This document shows positions 21,360 to 31,963 of a stretch of DNA of 64,000 bases, one piece after another. The notes beneath the pieces are model-generated. The model ran no database searches. It was not told the DNA's origin and saw only the letters and a list, made by a program, of their open reading frames with translations. The position numbers and the translations under genes are program-made. Origin of the DNA: Hordeum vulgare subsp. vulgare (Eukaryota; Streptophyta; Magnoliopsida; Poales; Poaceae); assembly GCF_904849725.1 (NCBI RefSeq), contig NC_058520.1:324829186-324893185 (forward strand), given 5' to 3'. Positions within the stretch are counted from its first letter, which is position 1. Every line of letters starts with the position of its first letter.

Positions 21360-22239
21360 TGTCGGTGTTTTGGGAATGGGGGTGCCCAGACCTTCCTGCC
21401 TGTGGCCTAGGGCTAGCCCACTTCACCAAGCAGGCACAATCGGACGTGACACCACTCAAGGCAAGGTCCTCGTGAGGGGCCAAGCCTGATGAGGAGGAAC
21501 ATCATCAAGACCCATAGGGGGCCTCATCAGGACCCCTCCGGAGCGGCGGATATTCCGAGGGGATACCCAGCCTTAGGAGTCAAGGACGACGCGTAGGAAG
21601 GACATGCGAGCAGCAGACAGCAGGGCGGATCAGTTTGCCCTTTAGTGCAAAGGGGAAAGGACGAGCCGGGGTTCCCAAGGCATCTTCCAAAGGTTTCCTT
21701 TCTAGTGCAAACAAGGCCATCACCGCCCGCCAGCAGGACAAACGTCATCCCTGGACCCGTCCCGGCAATGCTGACAGCCAGTTTGCACGCGAAGACTACC
21801 TTTGGGCATGGTAGAATGTTCCCCTGTTCCCCTTCAAAATTGGGCGTTGTGGGATCCCTTCCCACCAAAACGATAAGGGAAGAGGACCGGGGCCGCGACT
21901 ATATATATTGGGAGTAGGTTACTTCATAGGGCATCGAATCCATTCATTCACACACCTACACCACACAAAGGTCACCCAACCTCCGGTAGCCCTCGAACAC
22001 TATACTAGTTCATCCACCAACCTCCACGAGAGGCAATCCACCAAAGCAGGAGTGGGGTATTACGCTTCTCAGCGGACCAAACCTGGGTAAACTGTCGTGT
22101 TCTGTGTCTTCCTCACCGTCGAGTGAGTTCTTTTCCATCCACAGCGAGTAGCGAGTTAGGTGATGCGAGTCCGCGAGAGATCTTCGTACACGCCCCTGAG
22201 TTTGAACCTTTAGGGTTTTGCGGAGCCCGAGATCCGACA
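21360..22239 (+). repeat. 5' LTR of Gypsy A
   Basis: 880 bp with 6-bp inverted termini TGTCGG and CCGACA. A TATA box at 21898-21909 is followed by the U5 phrase GTATTACGCTTCTCAGCGG and, further on, CCGAGATCCGACA. The plus-strand primer-binding site follows at once. Confidence 0.88.
21898..21909 (+). promoter_or_regulatory. TATA box of the Gypsy A LTR
   Basis: GACTATATATAT, about 330 bp before the LTR 3' end. Inferred promoter. Confidence 0.6.
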
Positions 22240-22240
22240 T

Positions 22241-22260
22241 TTGGCACGCTAGGTAAGGGG
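22241..22260 (+). promoter_or_regulatory. Primer-binding site of Gypsy A
   Basis: TTGGCACGCTAGGTAAGGGG, a variant of the TTGGCGCGCCAGGTAGGGG motif common in Tat/Retand-type Gypsy elements. It lies two bases after the LTR end. Confidence 0.85.
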
Positions 22261-22310
22261 CGTGTCAAGGGTTCCTCCAAGGTCCTCCTTCACCAAGCTT
22301 CACCCCTCCG

Positions 22311-23639
22311 ATGGCTGACACTCACCGGGCTCGCGCCGAGCGCCGCTCTACCCGCATTGCTTAGACGACGCTTGTGGGCCCCGCCAACGTGCGCCGGTCA
22401 CCATCGCCCATGGCGAATGCCGCCACGGGCCCCGACGCTCAAGAACAGCAAGGTTCCTCCGAGCCGGCTACCGAGGAGCCCGACAGCCGCACCGCCACTC
22501 CGTCACTCGTCCGGGCTTCCAGGTCGGCCTCCCGCGCGCGGCTAGAGATGCCGCATGGCCGGCACGCGCTTGCGATGGCCACCGAGCTGATCCTCTACCG
22601 GCCCGCCGCCGACCACCAAAACGATTGGCTGCAGTGCATCGAGGAGCTCGTCACTGCTGCCGGTGATCCCGCGGTGTTCTGCTGCTCATTTCGACCCCCA
22701 CCATCCCTCGCGAACGACGAGGACCAAGACGCGCCACCCCCACCTCCGCGGCATGGCGCGCACCCCGAGCCCAAGCATCAAGCATGTCCCCGCGACCAGC
22801 CTCGAGAACCCAGGGCAGGCTGAGGAGATGAAGCAAGCTGTCACATGGTTCCTCGGCCACGCGTTGATGCACGCACGCTCCCGGCGCTGCAAATACCACG
22901 CCGCGAGCGTGCCCCGCTTGAAGCAGACCCAGTGGAGCACCGAGACCAGGTCGCCCCTGCGCGTGTTGCATCCATCGGCCCGATGGGGTGCCTCGCCATC
23001 GCCCGTGAGCTCTATCCAACTGTGTGGCCCTGCAAGTTCAAGCCCGACCTACCCCCGCACTACGACGGCACCCTGGACCCGGCCGAGTTCGTGCAACTCT
23101 ACACACTGAGTATCAGGGCGGCAGGAGGGGACGACAAGGTCATGGCATGCTGGTTCCCCATGGCGCTCAAGGGCGGCATGCTTTCTTAGCTCCTCAACCT
23201 CCCAAGGGCGTCCATCGCCTCCTGGGATTATCTACGCGAACGCTTCATCGCCAACTTCCCAGGCACCCTCGACTCCGCTCCCACCGTGAATGACTTGTGG
23301 CCCATCAAGCAGCACGAGGGGGAGAACGTGCACAAGGTCATACAGTTCTTCACGGCCATGCGCCTCAAGATCCCCAAGGTGTCGGACGAGGCCGTCATCT
23401 CGGCCTTCTCCAACAGAGTCCCCGACCTCAAGATGAAGGAGGTGCTCACCATGAGCGATGAAATGAGTACTGCACTAGAGATGTTCAACCTGGCAAACAA
23501 GTGCGCCAGGGCTGAAGAAGGTCGCTTGTCGCTCCTCGGGCCTCAGGCGGCGGAACCAGAAGAAAAGAAAACCAAGGCCAAGGAGATGAAGTGCAAGGCT
23601 CTAGCGGTGCTCGCAGCCGAGCCTCAGGCAAAGTAAGGC
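22311..23639 (+). pseudogene. gag: Gypsy A gag with several stops
   Basis: The start at 22311 (MADTHRARAERRSTR) follows the primer-binding site by 50 bp. The frame meets a stop at about 22362 and another at 22821-22823, and a shift is needed near 22800-22960. It then reads LYPTVWPCKFKPDLPPHYDGTLDPAEF, a stop at 23187-23189, and the gag core WDYLRERFIANFPGTL with IKQHEGENVHKVIQFF. It ends in a Lys-rich tail (EEKKTKAKEMKCKALAV) at 23636. The core matches the retrotransposon gag domain that forms the particle shell. No intact zinc knuckle is seen. Confidence 0.85.
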
Positions 23640-24236
23640 CGAGGGGAAGAGCGTCCGTCAGGAGGGGGGGGCAACGTGCATCTTCCACGGCACAAGCAGC
23701 CATGATACCTCCGCGTGCCACGAGCTCTGACTGGTCCGTGCCAAGCACTTCAGTAGATGCCCTGGACGGGGAGATAGAGGCCCCGGACATGGCGGTGTTC
23801 GCAGTGGAGGCCGCTGGGATGACCGGGAGCCACGGCAGCGGTGGCATGAATAGTCTCATGAAGACCGTAGGCGCGGGCAGCCTCAGGAGAACCGCGACCG
23901 GGCTTGGGATGACCGCTCGCGCGACGACCTTCGGGAGGGGCAATGACACGGTCAGCCTCGTGAGGCTTGCCATCGTGAGCTTGGCTGCCACTGCTGCCTT
24001 TGCCACCCATAAGGAGGAATGAAGACACGCAGAATGATGGGGCTGGGGGATTTTAGGAGGTCAGGGTGGTGGCCTCCATCCTAAGCAGCGCCCAGACCCG
24101 GGCCTCGAACCGCTCCTTCAAGCAGTTCGCCTGGGAGGTGAATGACGCTCGCCCGAAGCCTGAAGCGATGCGCTCCCTCAACTGGTCTCAAAGCACCATC
24201 ACCTTCGACCCAAGTGATCAGCTCAGGTGATCGTTC
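23640..24236 (+). pseudogene. Gypsy A gag-protease linker
   Basis: The Arg/Gly-rich first part is broken in all frames. Near 24080-24230 the conserved stretch before the protease is readable (SNRSFKQFAWEVNDARP, then LNWSQSTITFDPSDQL), with a stop just before the protease. Confidence 0.7.
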
Positions 24237-24745
24237 ATGGCCGGCAAGCTCCCCATGATGTGCACCCCGTCTATCAGCAACGTCCTCGTCACCAAGACCC
24301 TTACCGACAGTGGAGCGGGGCTCAATGTCCTCTCAGTCGAGACCTTCAAGACACTCCAGCTGCCGTACGAACAGCTCATGCCGACCAAACCCTTCTCAGG
24401 AGTAATGGAAGGGTCCACCGTGCCCATCTAGCAGGTGCGTCTGCCACTCACCTTCGCGAGCGCAAGAACTACCACACTGAGATCATTGTCTTTGATGTTG
24501 CGCACATCCACCTACCGTACAACGCGATCCTTGGGTGCCCGGCTCTCGCCGAGTTCATGGCAGTGACCCACCATGGTTACAACGTCCTCAAGATGCCAAG
24601 GAGCGGCGGCGTCATCACCATCACCTGCGATGAGAAGGGTGCCGTCTATACACTCATGCGTGTCTACCGCGCCACCGCGGCGGCATGCTCGGACGATGAA
24701 GAAGATGAGCCACCTTGCGAGGACCCGTGCAAGAAGAAGAAATAG
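24237..24745 (+). pseudogene. Gypsy A aspartic protease, frameshifted
   Basis: The first part (24237-24431) holds the active site D-S-G in LTDSGAGLNVLS and ends at a stop. A shift of frame then continues the fold to 24745 with IVFDVAHIHLPYNAILGCPAL and an acidic-basic tail (SDDEEDEPPCEDPCKKKK). ILG is the conserved protease motif after the flap. The catalytic Asp is intact, unlike the matching Gypsy B protease. Confidence 0.85.
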
Positions 24746-25330
24746 CTCCTCCCTACAGCGCGCCCTAGGACTTCAGGCTCCGTGCCCGGGGACGGGGTCA
24801 TGCCTCCTATCGCATAGGGAGGCGCGCTCGGCACCCCCCCTTGGGTCAAGACTGGGGGCTCCCATCGGGGAGGTTCACGGCCTGACCAGTGCGGCGAGGG
24901 TGGCACTCGAGCACAACCCGAGGGCACACTCCGGCGCGCGTCCGCCCAGCTCCCGTGAGTCCATCATCAGAGCAATCCAAGAACTTCGAGAGGCCTAGGC
25001 CGTGCGAGGCGGCGACTACCCTGCATCACCAGTTGCAGTCGTCATTGTCGGCACGGTCGATCGGCCCCGCATCTGCATCAACGCGCTCGCAATCGATAGA
25101 GTCGCGGCTCAAGGCCCCTTCTGGACCGCGCGAGCTAACCATCAGTGGATCTGCCCGGGTGCCGACAACCTCATGCCCTTCGGGCTAGGGAACGCGGCTG
25201 CTACCTATCAGCGGCTCCAGCAAGCCATGCTCATCCCTTGCCTGCTGGGGCATGGTGAGGAAAAGGAGGAGATGCTCGGGCCAAATAAATTTCCAGAGCC
25301 TCAGGAGACGGTGGACCCGTGAGAGTCGCG
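24746..25330 (+). pseudogene. Gypsy A reverse-transcriptase remnant
   Basis: Only short RT-like phrases remain. The best is LMPFGLGNAAATYQRLQQAM near 25170-25230, corresponding to the family motif MPFGL-N-A-TYQR. No YxDD box, RNase H or integrase follows. The sequence passes into the repeat-rich 3' region at about 25330. Confidence 0.75.
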
Positions 25331-25660
25331 ATCGTGGAAGCAGGAGATTGAGCGACGATGGCGCCCTCGGCCCTTCAGCGGCATGTCTGTCAGGTAACCT
25401 TTTGTTGGCCGCTGCCAGGTAACTTTTTGGCTCACTCTGTCCGAGGGCGCCCACAGGGCCGTGTGGCCTTCAGGAGTTCAAGGCACTCCCCAGCCGCCAC
25501 TTTCATTTTACCCATCCTTTTGTTGTTTCTGTGGCACCCACTTTGAACCCTACCGTTCTACCTTGCTTGCATCTTTGGGCGGTCGCCCCCCCGCTTGGGG
25601 GCTCCGGCCGAAGCTTATCCTTGCAGGCCTCCTGAGGCAGCAGACACCCCGCCTCACTCT
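25331..25660 (+). other. Gypsy A 3' region before the tandem arrays
   Basis: No coding motif seen. GC-rich sequence with the Gypsy-style phrase CGCTTGGGGGCTCC. Confidence 0.45.
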
Positions 25661-26060
25661 CGAAGAAGAAGTCAGCAGGGTTTACTAATGACCCAAAATG
25701 AATCAGGCACCTATGCCTCGGGGTTGGGCACACTCGCGAGGCCAAAGCATCCTCGCGACCTCCTAGATACACCCCCGTTGCACTCTCACGTAATAACGAG
25801 CTGCGGCTTTATTCGCTTGGGGACCCCCGAGGACGCGGAGGGGTCCCTCCCACGCCGAGTGGATGACCTATGCTCCGTGCTGGGTGAAGACTCAAAAGGA
25901 ATCAAGCGCCTATGTCTCGGGGGTAGGGACAGCCGCGAGGCCAAAGCATCCTTGCGACCTCCCAGATACACCCCCACTGTGACAGTCTCACATAATAACG
26001 AGCTGCGGCTTTATACGCCCGGGGGCCCCCAAGGACGCGGATGGGTCCCTCCTACGCCTA
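25661..26060 (+). repeat. Two tandem units of about 198 bp
   Basis: The phrase GCGAGGCCAAAGCATCC occurs at about 25736 and 25934, ATAACGAGCTGCGGCTTTAT follows in both, and each unit ends with GGGTCCCTCC. The units differ at many positions, so they are old. Confidence 0.85.
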
Positions 26061-26111
26061 GAGGCAGCCCTACACTCTGCGGTGGGGAGAAGACGGAGGC
26101 AATTAACTCAG

Positions 26112-26292
26112 TCCGCCAATGACTATGCCCACATCTGGCAAGGAAATCAACACTGTCCACCAATGACTATGCCCACAGCTGGCAAGGAAATCAACACATT
26201 CCACCGATGACTATGCCCACATCTGGCCAGGAAGTCAACCTAGTCCACCTACGACTACGCCCACGCCAAGTCCGGGGGACAGACAACTGGAG
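26112..26292 (+). repeat. Four tandem units of 44 bp
   Basis: The unit core AATGACTATGCCCACA with CTGGCAAGGAAATCAAC recurs with starts at 26117, 26161, 26205 and 26249. The spacing is exactly 44 bp each time and the fourth unit is the most diverged. Confidence 0.9.
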
Positions 26293-26855
26293 GTACGGAG
26301 CCACTCGTATGTCAAGGGGGACCCCTCAGCATCACGACCCAGGGGCCTAACTACGCTCATCAAGGGGGACCCCTTCCCTCTTGGGCCATCCTAGAACCCG
26401 GTCGGTTCAACGGCGGTGGAGGTATGCGCGGGGCGGGCCCTGCCGACGCATAGCCTAGTGCGCTCAACAAGCAACCTAGAATCTCTTAGGCAGAACGCTG
26501 GAGTCACTCGTACGTCAAGGGGAACTCCTGAGCATCGCGACTCAGGAGCCCGAACTGCGCCTGTGGACCCTTCCCTCTTGGGCTGCCCAGGCGGTCCAAC
26601 GGCGTCGGAGGTACGCGTGGGGCGGGCCCTGTCGACGCAAAGTGTTGAAGGAGCTCGGGAGTCTCAAATTGTCAGTTTCCTAGGAAGAACATTGGAGTCG
26701 CTCGTACGTCAAGGGGGACTCCTGAGCATCACAACTCAGGGGCCTAACTATGCTCGTAGCCCCTTGCCCCGTGGGCAGTCCTGGTATCCGACCAGTCCAA
26801 TGGCGGCGAAGGTACACGCGAGGTGAGCCCTGCCGACACAGAGTGTTGAAGGTGT
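26285..26855 (+). repeat. Three tandem units of about 195-205 bp
   Basis: The phrase GGAG-C-CTCGTA-GTCAAG occurs near 26296, 26500 and 26694. It is followed each time by CCTGAGCATC or a variant, and later by GGCGGGCCCTG-CGACGCA or a variant. This is a different unit from the 198-bp array. Confidence 0.85.
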
Positions 26856-26859
26856 TCTG

Positions 26860-27410
26860 TGTTGGGGAACGTTGCATGGGAAAGAAATTTTTTCCTCCGC
26901 ACACGAAGACCTATCATGGTGATGTTCATCTACGAGAGGGAGATCGGATTCACATACCCTTGTAGATTGCTAAGCGGGAATCGTTAAGAAATGCGGTTGA
27001 TGTAGTGGTACAGCTTCGTGATTCAAATCACCATCGTCCCACGATCCATCCCATGACCCGTCCCGATCTAGCACCGAGGACGGCACCTCCACGTTCAGCA
27101 CACGTACAGCTCGATGATGATATCCGCCTTCTTGATCCAGCAAGAGAGATGGGGAAGTAGATGAGTTCTCCGGCAGCGTGACAGCGCGCCGGTGATGGTG
27201 ATGATCAATTCCTGCAGGGCTCTGCCCGAGCTCCGCAGAAATCCGATCTAGAGGAAGAACTACGATGTATAGGGTTGAGTTGCACGTGGCAAAGTTGTGT
27301 CTCAAAAGCCCTAAAACCACCAATATATATAGGAGGAGGGGAGGGGCTAGCCTTGGGGCTCAAGGGATCCCCAAGGGCGCCGGCCGAAACGAGGAGGTGG
27401 ACTCCCACCC
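26860..27410 (-). repeat. Truncated Angela-type LTR (3' end of the LTR only)
   Basis: 551 bp, minus orientation, starting (plus strand) TGTTGGGGAACGTTGCATGGG and matching 2407 onward. No primer-binding site lies to its left, so this is the outer edge of a 3' LTR or a solo LTR. The left flank is Gypsy A. It ends at 27410 where the Athila-lineage LTR begins. A TATA-like ATATATATAG lies at about 27332-27341. Confidence 0.88.
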
Positions 27411-28943
27411 TGATACGTCTCCAACGTATCTATAATTTTTGATAGTTCCATGCTATTATCCTGTCAACTTTGGATGTTTTATATGCATGAATATGCTATT
27501 TTGTATCTTATCTGGGACTAACCTATTAACTCAGTGCCTCGTGCCAGTTTCTGTTTTTTTCGTGTTTTTGACCTTTTTCAGAAAAGAATATTAAACAAAG
27601 TCCAAACAGAATAAAACCTGCAGGGTGATATTTTCCATAGCAGATGATACGCAAGGGACATGAGAACCAATGCAGGAGACCTCGTGGGAGGTCACAAGCC
27701 CCCTAGGCGCACCCTAGGAGGGGGGCCGCTCCTGGCAGGCTTGTGGGCCCCACGTGCCTCCTTTGCCCTACCTCTTTCGCCTAAAAATTCTCTAAAATCC
27801 CGAAACCAAAGAAGGGAGCCACAAAAATACTTTTTCGCCGCCGGAAGCTTCTGTCTCCACAAGATCCCATCTGGGGACCGTTCTGGTGCCCCGCCGGAGG
27901 GGGATTCGAACATGGAGGGCTTCTTCATCAACACCATTGCCTATCCGATGATGCATGAGTAGTTCACCACAGACCTTCGGGTCCATAGCTAGTAGCTAGA
28001 TGGCTTCTTCTCTCTCTTGGATCTTCAATACAAAGTTCTTCATGATATTCGTGGAGATCTATCCGATGTAACTTTCTTTTGCGGTGTGTTTGTCGAGATC
28101 CGATGAATTGTTGATTTATGATCAGATTATCTATGAATATTATTTGAGTCTTCTCTGATCTCTTATATCCATGATTTCGTATCCTTGTAATTCTCTTCGA
28201 GTTATGGGTTTCGTTTGGCCAACTTGATCTATAATTCTTGCAAGGGGAGAAGTGCTTGGTTTTGGGTTCATACCGTGCAGTGTCCTCGCCCAGTCACAGC
28301 AAGGGTAACGAGGCACGCATCATCTTGTTTCCATCAAGGGTAAAAAGATGGGGTTTATATCATATTGCACGAATTTATCCCTCTACATCATGTCATCTTG
28401 CTTAAGGCGTTACTCCTTTTTTTATGAACTTAATACACTAGATGCATGCTGGATAGCGGTTGATGTGTGGAGTAATAGTAGTAGATGCAGGAAGTATCGG
28501 TCTACTTGTCTCGGACGTGATGCCTATATGTATGATCATTGCCTTAGATATCGTCATGACTTTGTGTGATTCTATCAATTGCTCGACAGTAATTCGTTTA
28601 CCCACCATAATACTTGCTATCATGAGAGAAGACTCTAGTGAACACTATGCCCCCCGGGTCTACTTCACATCATATATTCAGATCTACAAAAATACCAAAA
28701 ATACTGTGTTGCACTTTTCACCATCAGATCTCACCTTGCAAGTAATCGTGAAGGGATTTACAACCCCTTTTTCGCGTTGGGTGCAAGTTTTTTTGTTTTG
28801 GCGCAGGTACATTGGTGCCTCATATTGATACTCCTACTCGATTGATACCTCGGTTCTCAAACTGAGGGAAATACTTATTGCTATGTTGCTGCATCACCCT
28901 TTCCTCTTCAAGGGAAAAACAAACGCAAGCTCAAGAGGTAGCG
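27411..28943 (+). repeat. Athila-lineage (Sabrina/Derami/WHAM group) solo LTR
   Basis: Starts TGATACGTCTCCAACGTATC and ends CTCAAGAGGTAGCG. It aligns end to end with the minus-oriented solo LTR at 50932-52483 (1533 versus 1552 bp). No internal sequence follows. The flanks CACCC (27406-27410) and CACCT (28944-28948) fit a target duplication with one mismatch. The Athila assignment rests on my recall that this LTR type is followed by a TGGCGCCGTTGCCGG primer-binding site in complete copies. Confidence 0.78.
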
Positions 28944-29766
28944 CACCTTTGTGAAGGAAGGGCTAGCTAGAGTTGCACAAATGACTTGCAAATTTTTGAA
29001 CATGAGTGCACTACTAAATGACACTCTTTCACCAAGTTTCACCATTAACAGGGCTGGCATGAGAGTGCCATGAGCTCATTTGTGTTCTGGACCACAAAGG
29101 TGATTTACAAAGGAACCCTATCCATTTGATCTTCAAACCATGTCCAACTTTGCCAGTCTGTAGTCTTTCCTATGCTAGTTAACCTAGACATGCTAGTTTG
29201 CCCTAATCTTAACCCATTTGAGCTCTAGATCCTGCCCTAGTTTGCTGGCAGAATCTGTTGTTGATGCCACACTTCGCATGAGTGAATGACTGGTCGATCT
29301 GATGATAGGGAGTGACTGGACAGAGTAAGGTCGACACCCTGTAAAAGTTTCCCACGCTTGCGAAGCTCTGTGGCAGCAGTAACCGTGGTGACCACGGTAC
29401 TGGCATGCCACAGCGCACGCGCTGTGCAGCCCCTGTGGTGGCCGAGGCACTCGAGCCTTCCATCGTTGCCCCTCCATGTCCTTAGCATCGAGGGCGTCCC
29501 TGGCAGCCGCGTGGCACCTTCGGAAGGCCGTGGGTCGCAGGACAGGGTCGCCGCCGCTCCCTGCCAAGCCCCTCCATGGACCGAACAATCGGCTCCTGCC
29601 ACTGTGGGCGACCGCGCGCCATGAATGGCGCAGGAGACGTCCCGTAGACCCTCTGCCCTCCTCCGTCACCTTAGGTCACACAGCAACGGCCAGCTCACCC
29701 CCCTGCTCCAGTGGCCAAGCTTATCCTCGTTGCTTCGGGAGAGATCGGCCGTGCTCGTCGCCGGCC

Positions 29767-29774
29767 TATTTAAA
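29767..29774 (+). promoter_or_regulatory. TATA-like box in the chromovirus 5' LTR
   Basis: TATTTAAA in the context GGCCTATTTAAAGAGCGCC. It is conserved at 38839-38846 in the 3' LTR and followed by pyrimidine-rich sequence, as expected for a transcription start region. Confidence 0.6.
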
Positions 29775-31681
29775 GAGCGCCCCGACACCTTCGAGCTCTC
29801 CATCCCCCTCCTGCAGCCTCCAATCGCCCCCCCCCATTAAGTGAGCCGAGGCCAAGAGGCCCTCTGGCCTCGAATCATCGTCGGAGTTCCTCCTCTTGTA
29901 GCCCCACCATCGGCAGCGCCAACCATCCTCTCTAGAGCCCCCCCGCACCCCTCCATCGAGCTCAGGATTTCCCCCTGGTGCTCCTCGATCCCTCGCTCGA
30001 GCCAATCCTTGCCTGCATTGCCGTCTCCGACGACCACCCGAAGCCGCCACCGCCGGAGAAGAAGGGGACAACGCCATTTGTCCAGCTCTCGCTGATCTAC
30101 GGGTACGTGTGTGCTCGTCGTAGACCCCTCGTTCCATTCCCCCTAGTGCCAAGGCTCGTCGTCGTCTCTAGCACCGGCGACCATCGCCGGGGAGCCGTCG
30201 CGTCCCTTTCTCCCTCCCCCTCTCTCTGTTTTGAAGTAACTGGCCCCACCTGCCAGTGACTGAGGCCCCCGGCCGAAGCGGTAAGTGGAGGCGACCCTCC
30301 ACTTTATGCCTTCGACGTGGCCCGTGTGAGGTTCTTTTCCTTTTTCTTTTATTTCAGATTTGACCAATAACTTTGACCATTTGTATCTTTTTATTTATAA
30401 GTCCAAATCACTTGATTCTTTTTGCATTAGGTTGGTACTGATCCCCTTTATTTTCTGGTAAAGTTTGATATTTTTCCCACACTCATAGAATTTCTGGTTA
30501 ATAAAAAGGTATTGAATGACTTCTCTTTTTATTTTGCTATTTCAAATATATTTTCAGAGCAAAATTTTGAAGGCTAGGAGTGTTTGAACAACCCCACTGA
30601 TCAAGGCAAGCCATCATATCCATGTGATGTAGTGTTGCGTATCATAACCTACATCTTCATGCATTATAATTACTTAACTTGCTAGAAAATAACCGTCTAA
30701 TAAACTATCACATAGAAATATGTGCTTACTATTACAAATCTCTATGTGTATCATGCCTTATTGGTTGATCATGAGTCACTTGTCCGGGCATAATCGTACA
30801 ACCACATCTTGCCGGTATGGGAAGGCCGTGACTTGGGCTGTCCGCATGATATTTCATCGATGCCCCCAGAGAGGGAGGGTTATGCACGCGTTCTACCTTG
30901 GCCCAGTAGGCGGTGATAACCCTGTGAGCCCAGTTAAGATGAGTTGGGCCCGTCCCTAGGTGGGACAGTTCATTTTGGCCATGACGGTGGCAGGTGTCAT
31001 GAGGACACAGGGCCACCCAGGGAAGGACTCTGGAAGGGAGGATGATTGCCGGTGGTACAATGAAAGAGTCACGGGTCAGGCAAGTTTCGTTGGAGTAATG
31101 CTGGTCCACCCGAATGGGATCATGAGGCTAGTACTCCATAGTGTGGGTAAAGTGTGCAACCTGTGCAGAGTGTAAATCCTATTCGAATAGTCGAGTCCAC
31201 GATAATGGACAGCCAGACCAGACCTCAGTAGATGGTCAACCATGTTGATGTTAGTAATGATGGAAGAACCCTTCAACTAAATGGAGATGCTTGATAGGCA
31301 TCCCGATGGTTGTGAGACAACCCCGGACATGAGTAAGTTGATGACCGGAAAGCCTAGTGGTATTATTCATAATTTATTGCCATTGTTTGCTGCATTACTT
31401 AGTTATTATGAGCTTGCGAGGACATTCCAAGTACTCACCTGGCGTATCATGCCAGATGTAAGAGAAGCCAAGGACAGAGGTCCTGATGGTTCGTATTAGG
31501 ATGTGTCCACAACAGTGTCCCTGTGTATGGAATTGGTGCTATGTTCCGCTACGCTGTAGAAGTACTTAGTAGTTCCGAGGCCCCACTTTGTTCCATAAAT
31601 AATGTTGATACGGATGCAGCACCATGGGTGCCTTTGGCCTCGCTATCATTGTAATATATGTATTTGTAACCTTATGCCATC

Positions 31682-31687
31682 AATAAA
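31682..31687 (+). promoter_or_regulatory. Polyadenylation signal in the chromovirus 5' LTR
   Basis: AATAAA about 100 bp before the LTR end, conserved at 40751-40756 in the 3' LTR. Function inferred. Confidence 0.55.
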
Positions 31688-31791
31688 GTTAGTTCAGTTA
31701 TGTTCCACGTTGTTGAGTGTTTCTAGAAGACATGATCTCTAGGTTGGGAACACTCGTAATCCGATTCGTTGAATCTAGGTGCCACAACGCT

Positions 31792-31803
31792 TGGTATCAG
31801 AGC
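31792..31803 (+). promoter_or_regulatory. Primer-binding site of the chromovirus
   Basis: TGGTATCAGAGC, five bases after the LTR end at 31786. tRNA-Met type. Confidence 0.93.
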
Positions 31804-31963
31804 CACGATGACTGTAGGACATCCTAGTAGCCGCGTTAGCACAACGGGTAGTATAGGGTCATGGGTATGCATTTTCTTGTTGCCTTTTGAATACTGCATT
31901 TGATTGTTGCATGACATACATCATGACTCATTATTTTATTGACCTTTGGCTTTGTGAGTGTAG

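Larger units (their letters stand above)
21360..26859 (+). mobile_element. Gypsy A: Tat/Retand-like Ty3-Gypsy element, pol-deleted and 3'-truncated
   Basis: Plus strand. A 5' LTR of 880 bp (TGTCGGTG...GATCCGACA) is followed by a primer-binding site related to TTGGCGCGCCAGGTAGGGG, a gag remnant (22311-23639), a protease remnant (24237-24745) and a scrap of RT (about 25002-25322). About 1.5 kb of 3' sequence made of tandem repeats follows. Most of RT, RNase H and integrase are absent, so the copy is non-autonomous. The 3' LTR is not present: the element stops at 26859 against an Angela-type LTR. Confidence 0.85.
28945..31786 (+). repeat. 5' LTR of the chromovirus, 5'-truncated
   Basis: 2842 bp homologous to 38019-40855. 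Homology starts at ACCTTTGTGAAGGAAG. The first part of the LTR, matching 37474-38018, is missing. It ends GGTGCCACA, four bases before the primer-binding site. Confidence 0.9.

Noticed and set aside
26112..26292. CRISPR-like array (regular 44-bp spacing)
   Set aside because: The units are contiguous tandem repeats without unique spacers, inside a plant retrotransposon.
29193..29669. 158-residue minus-strand frame and several overlapping ones
   Set aside because: Antisense to the chromovirus LTR, and the sister LTR (38267-38674) gives a different reading. No domain.
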